This document shows positions 6,895-9,438 of a DNA stretch of 9,438 nucleotides, one piece after another. Origin of the DNA: JAQIBY01 sp964527535 (GTDB lineage Bacteria > Bacteroidota > Bacteroidia > Bacteroidales > ML635J-15); the NCBI GenBank assembly GCA_964527535.1, contig CAZGPW010000175.1, positions 1 to 9,438 of the forward strand. The letters are read 5' to 3'. The position numbers were made by a program, and so were the translations under genes. The notes under the pieces are model-generated. The model was not told the origin of the DNA, did not search any database, and worked only from the letters and a program-made list of their open reading frames with translations. Numbering within the stretch: the first letter of the stretch is position 1; each line of letters opens with the position of its first letter.

Positions 6895-8703
6895 TTAAAA
6901 ATCCTCTATCCCGTAAATATTCCCTTTCTCATCTTTATTTGGCTGCCATGTTCTGACATGAATTTTCGGCTTACTTGTGTCCTGAAGGTCAACCATGAGG
7001 AAAAGGTAGCCTTCATCGCCATAATTGGATGAGTAGTAATTCTGTTTTATCTGTATGCCGTAAACATGGTCTTTGCTGCCCGACCGGATATCGCTTTTTT
7101 CGAATTGCAGATTCACGTACTCCTTGCTGCGGAAAAGTACCTTTAAACGGTCAATGTACTCTTTTTTGGTGTACTTGTTATATTTTACAATACGGTTGTT
7201 TTTATACGGACTTTCCGGATTTGGCACTGTTTTATAAGCACCAGTTATGATCAACGCGTCTTCGGAAAAAATAGACTCGATGTAATCCAGCCTTTCAAGT
7301 GCATAAGCTGTTTTGTAATGTTCCATAAAATCAATGATAGCCATGCGGTCGGATTCGCGCCACTGCGTTTTATCCACAATATCATTCAGTGCCGTTTTCG
7401 AAAGACCAAAACTCAGGTCACAAATTTTGTTGTTCTCATCAAAATGAAACACCACATTTTCAACAAATTCTTTGTTGTTGGTTTTGAACCTGAACAGCAT
7501 GGGTATTTCCCTGATGATTACTTTGTCATCTTTCCTGAGGCCTTTGAGTTCAGATTGTTCAAGTATGCGTGCGTTGCCGTATTGTATCAGTTTTTCGTAA
7601 ATCTGATACCCGGTTTCGGTGAAATGTGGCTTAGCCGCACCATAATTATTTTGGCTGATGGCATCTACAACCGGATCGATCACATTTTTATAACCGGAAA
7701 TATCATTCACCAGGCTCATTTCCATGGATGATTCCTTTGCTTCCCGCGTGTTGGTGCTGAGATTTTCGGTTGGCTTTGTTTCTTTGCCTTTGTTATCTGA
7801 ATCATCCAACTGAAGGTTAAAATATGCCTCTTTTATTGCAATGTCCGGTATCTTTTCCATGACTGTATTTAATTCCTTGTCGTATAAGGATTCATTTTTA
7901 AAAATGTATTCAATTTTGAACTGTATTTTTTCATGATCGCCTGCATCGCTGCCGAAAAATTCTGCAAACCCCAATCCATCAGATGCTTCAATGAGATTGG
8001 TGTAATCTTGCCCAGTCCAGTATTGATATACAAGTTTCTCAACAGGCTTGTTTTTATAGGTAATGTGAAGGTTATAAACAGCATGATCTTCTTTTATATC
8101 ATGATTTTTAATGTTGATATCTATTTCCGATAGAATTTGTTTGATTCTTGCCGGAAGCCAGGTACTGAGCAGATACTTTTGTCCCATGTTATCAACATAA
8201 GAGATTTCACTTTGATCAGGATGGGAGCGAAGCAGAATATAAGCCCAGTAATAATATTTGATGGCATCGCTGATTCTGAGCTCATAGAGAGCAGTTTCTG
8301 CATAATTGTAGAATTCCTTGATTTTTATTTCCCTGTTTTTAAAAATTTTGCTCACATCGCTTCTTCTGATGTATCTCAAAACCTTAGCATCAGGTTCCTG
8401 GCTGAGGACAATTCGTTCTGTATTATGCAAACTTGCACTGCTGTATGTATTGACAATGGATTTTACCTGTTCGGATATTGCCCCCTCTTCACCTTCCGTT
8501 TTCACCATTTCAAATTTGCTTTCCACATCCACAGAAATCTGATTGATAAGCATGGAAAGGGCATTTTTATCCGCTTCATTTAAAGTTACTCCATTGCCTT
8601 CTCCCCAAATGTACATTCTGTTGTTTTTTATGTCACCAACAGATTGGGCAAAACTGCTTAATGCAGAAAGTGTAATGGCAATGAGTATGATGGATTTTTT
8701 CAT
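6895..8703 (-). CDS. Exported protein of unknown function, LPP20-like N-terminus and NTF2-like C-terminus
   Basis: I choose ATG 8701-8703, giving 602 residues, because it begins a clear signal peptide (MKKSIILIAI...SSFA, probable cleavage after Ala19 before Gln20) and because the upstream TTG at 8727 sits within the promoter. No lipobox cysteine follows, so the mature protein is probably periplasmic or secreted. Residues about 24-110 (YIWGEGNG, then an Ala/Leu helix and ISVDVES) resemble the LPP20-type fold. Residues 126-165 (FYNYAETALYELRISDAIKYYYWAY) look like a TPR-like helical pair. A beta-rich part follows (about 180-290), then a charged Lys/Glu/Thr linker (about 300-330). Residues about 335-440 and especially 448-590 (MEHYKTAYALERLDYIESIFSEDA onward) look NTF2-like. 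It stands alone, with no partner gene in the window. Domain calls are by eye, and no function is known to me. Confidence 0.85.
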   Translation of the reverse strand: MKKSIILIAITLSALSSFAQSVGDIKNNRMYIWGEGNGVTLNEADKNALSMLINQISVDVESKFEMVKTEGEEGAISEQVKSIVNTYSSASLHNTERIVLSQEPDAKVLRYIRRSDVSKIFKNREIKIKEFYNYAETALYELRISDAIKYYYWAYILLRSHPDQSEISYVDNMGQKYLLSTWLPARIKQILSEIDINIKNHDIKEDHAVYNLHITYKNKPVEKLVYQYWTGQDYTNLIEASDGLGFAEFFGSDAGDHEKIQFKIEYIFKNESLYDKELNTVMEKIPDIAIKEAYFNLQLDDSDNKGKETKPTENLSTNTREAKESSMEMSLVNDISGYKNVIDPVVDAISQNNYGAAKPHFTETGYQIYEKLIQYGNARILEQSELKGLRKDDKVIIREIPMLFRFKTNNKEFVENVVFHFDENNKICDLSFGLSKTALNDIVDKTQWRESDRMAIIDFMEHYKTAYALERLDYIESIFSEDALIITGAYKTVPNPESPYKNNRIVKYNKYTKKEYIDRLKVLFRSKEYVNLQFEKSDIRSGSKDHVYGIQIKQNYYSSNYGDEGYLFLMVDLQDTSKPKIHVRTWQPNKDEKGNIYGIEDF

Positions 8704-8724
8704 GATGTGAGCAGTTTCTGAGAT

Positions 8725-8755
8725 CAAATATATTTATATTTTCATAATTGACAAA
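8725..8755 (-). promoter_or_regulatory. Bacteroidota-type promoter for the exported protein gene
   Basis: On the minus strand TTTG (8755-8752) is followed after 19 bases by TATATTTG (8732-8725), matching both boxes and the spacing of the Bacteroidota housekeeping promoter. Transcription should begin near 8718, leaving a leader of about 15 bases before ATG 8703. This supports the shorter start and rules out the TTG at 8727, which overlaps the -7 box. Confidence 0.65.
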
Positions 8756-8791
8756 AAATGAAAATAAGACAGACTTGTGTTTTCATTTTTT
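8753..8791. repeat. 12-base inverted repeat at the promoter
   Basis: Arms AAAAAATGAAAA (8753-8764) and TTTTCATTTTTT (8780-8791) are exact reverse complements with a 15-base spacer. The left arm overlaps the -33 box of the minus-strand promoter. Read on the plus strand it is a stem followed by a T-run. It might be an operator or may arise from the local A/T bias. Confidence 0.4.
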
Positions 8792-8806
8792 AGAAATTGA
8801 AAATAT

Positions 8807-8997
8807 CAGGGCTAAAGCCCTTTGTGTTTTGTGCTTCGCCTTTAAACCCCGGCATAAATGCCGGGGGTTAACCGGCTTCACAAGAATGAAATAGCAAGAA
8901 CCGGACTAAGCTCTTAGACCCGGTGTGATCAACCTCTTAACCACGAGCTTCAGCTCGTGGTGGTACACAATGCAAGAAGAAAAGGGCTTTAGCCCTG
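8807..8997. repeat. Composite REP-like element bounded by 17-base inverted repeats
   Basis: The ends are inverted copies of CAGGGCTAAAGCCCTTT (8807-8823 and, on the other strand, 8981-8997), each itself palindromic. Between them lie CCCCGGCA-TAAA-TGCCGGGG (8847-8866), an imperfect ACCGG...CCGGT hairpin (about 8900-8923), and ACCACGAGCT-TC-AGCTCGTGGT (8940-8961, 10-base arms). It contains no gene. Clusters of this kind are typical of repetitive extragenic palindromes mobilised by RAYT proteins, and a RAYT remnant lies 2 kb away. The link to that remnant is inferred. Confidence 0.7.
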
Positions 8998-9068
8998 GCT
9001 TGAACTACCGATTAACCCTGGTCATCAGGTCTGGGTTATGAAAATATGAAAGATTAATAGTGTTAAAT

Positions 9069-9120
9069 CTTGTGTGTTATTCGCCTTGAAACCCCCAACT
9101 TAAATGCTGGGGTTAATCAG
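9069..9120. repeat. Decayed second copy of the REP-like core
   Basis: TTCGCCTTGAAACCCC...TAAATGCTGGGGTTAAT (9080-9117) aligns with TTCGCCTTTAAACCCC...TAAATGCCGGGGGTTAAC (8835-8872), in the same orientation and with a G/T-rich stretch before each. The stem arms are degenerate here. A separate hairpin TAACCC (9013-9018) with GGGTTA (9033-9038) lies between the copies. Confidence 0.55.
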
Positions 9121-9192
9121 TACACCTCATCCTGATCTCAAGACTTGTGACAGTAGTGAACGATTGTTTTTCCCGTCCATCAGCTTATGTTG

Positions 9193-9226
9193 CACTAAAG
9201 ATAAAATAGAATGTTTTGGAGATGTG
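9193..9226 (+). pseudogene. 34-base fragment of a second RAYT gene
   Basis: This segment matches 6387-6420 of the RAYT pseudogene at 32 of 34 bases, and in frame encodes TKDKIECFGDV against TKDKVECFGDV. Homology fades abruptly on both sides, and the frame reaches TAG within ten codons. It is a relic of a related RAYT copy, not a repeat of non-coding DNA. Confidence 0.7.
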
Positions 9227-9438
9227 ATTAGCTTTTCGCCTATTGATTAGCCCGGGTTTTGGCAGCTTATAATTCGGAAATCGTAAAGCAGACATGGAAA
9301 GGTTTGCTTGATTAAAAAATTATTTTTTATTTTACAGTTATTATCTAAAGTTTCGGAGGACATTTTTCCGCGTAAATCAATGACTTCATTTTTATAAAGT
9401 TGGGTAAAATGCACCTCTTTTTATATTTAATTGCTTTA
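9227..9438. other. Right-hand non-coding end
   Basis: Mostly AT-rich sequence with no complete gene. An ATG at 9409 opens MHLFLYLIAL up to the window edge, which could be the start of an exported protein, but ten codons with no clear promoter are not enough to call a gene. Confidence 0.4.

Noticed and set aside
7318..7731. Plus-strand frames within the exported protein gene (also 8137-8583)
   Set aside because: Antisense shadows of a gene supported by signal peptide and promoter.
8807..9120. CRISPR array
   Set aside because: The repeats are palindromes of different sequence and orientation with irregular spacing; there are no regular unique spacers and no cas genes.

Overview
This 9.4 kb window looks like a chromosomal segment of a Bacteroidota bacterium, most likely an uncultured Bacteroidales or Marinilabiliales-type lineage. 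Three things point there. A protein ending at the left edge has the C-terminal pattern of a type IX secretion sorting signal. The last large gene has a signal peptide ending in Phe-Ala-Gln and an almost ideal Bacteroidota promoter (TTTG, 19 bases, TAnnTTTG). The DNA is AT-rich and intergenic stretches carry the short palindromic repeats often seen in this phylum.

Layout, left to right: (1) 1-126, the tail of a secreted type IX substrate. (2) 127-1238, a gene-free 1.1 kb stretch with several repeats and possible promoter elements. (3) 1239-3029 (+) and 3045-4814 (-), two SLC13/DASS-type membrane permeases with paired TrkA-C (RCK_C) domains. They converge tail to tail with 15 bases between stops. 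The minus-strand copy has the canonical family motifs, while the plus-strand copy has lost several. (4) 5025-6179 (-), a complete RtcB RNA ligase with all metal ligands and the guanylylated histidine. (5) 6266-6790 (+), a broken REP-associated tyrosine transposase (RAYT) with two frame changes and an internal stop. (6) 6895-8703 (-), a 602-residue exported protein of unknown function with an LPP20-like N-terminal part and one or two NTF2-like C-terminal parts. (7) 8728-9438, a non-coding stretch with a composite palindromic element, a decayed copy of its core, and a 34-base scrap of a second RAYT gene.

The intact genes do not form an obvious pathway. The two permeases are presumably ancient paralogues for anion or organic-acid transport, RtcB is an RNA repair or tRNA splicing ligase without partners here, and the exported protein stands alone. 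The unifying theme is the footprint of RAYT/REP activity: one pseudogene, one fragment and clustered palindromes. I see no CRISPR array, tRNA, rRNA, phage genes, defence island or convincing new multi-gene system. The points most worth following are the divergent permease, the RAYT/REP remains and the uncharacterised exported protein.
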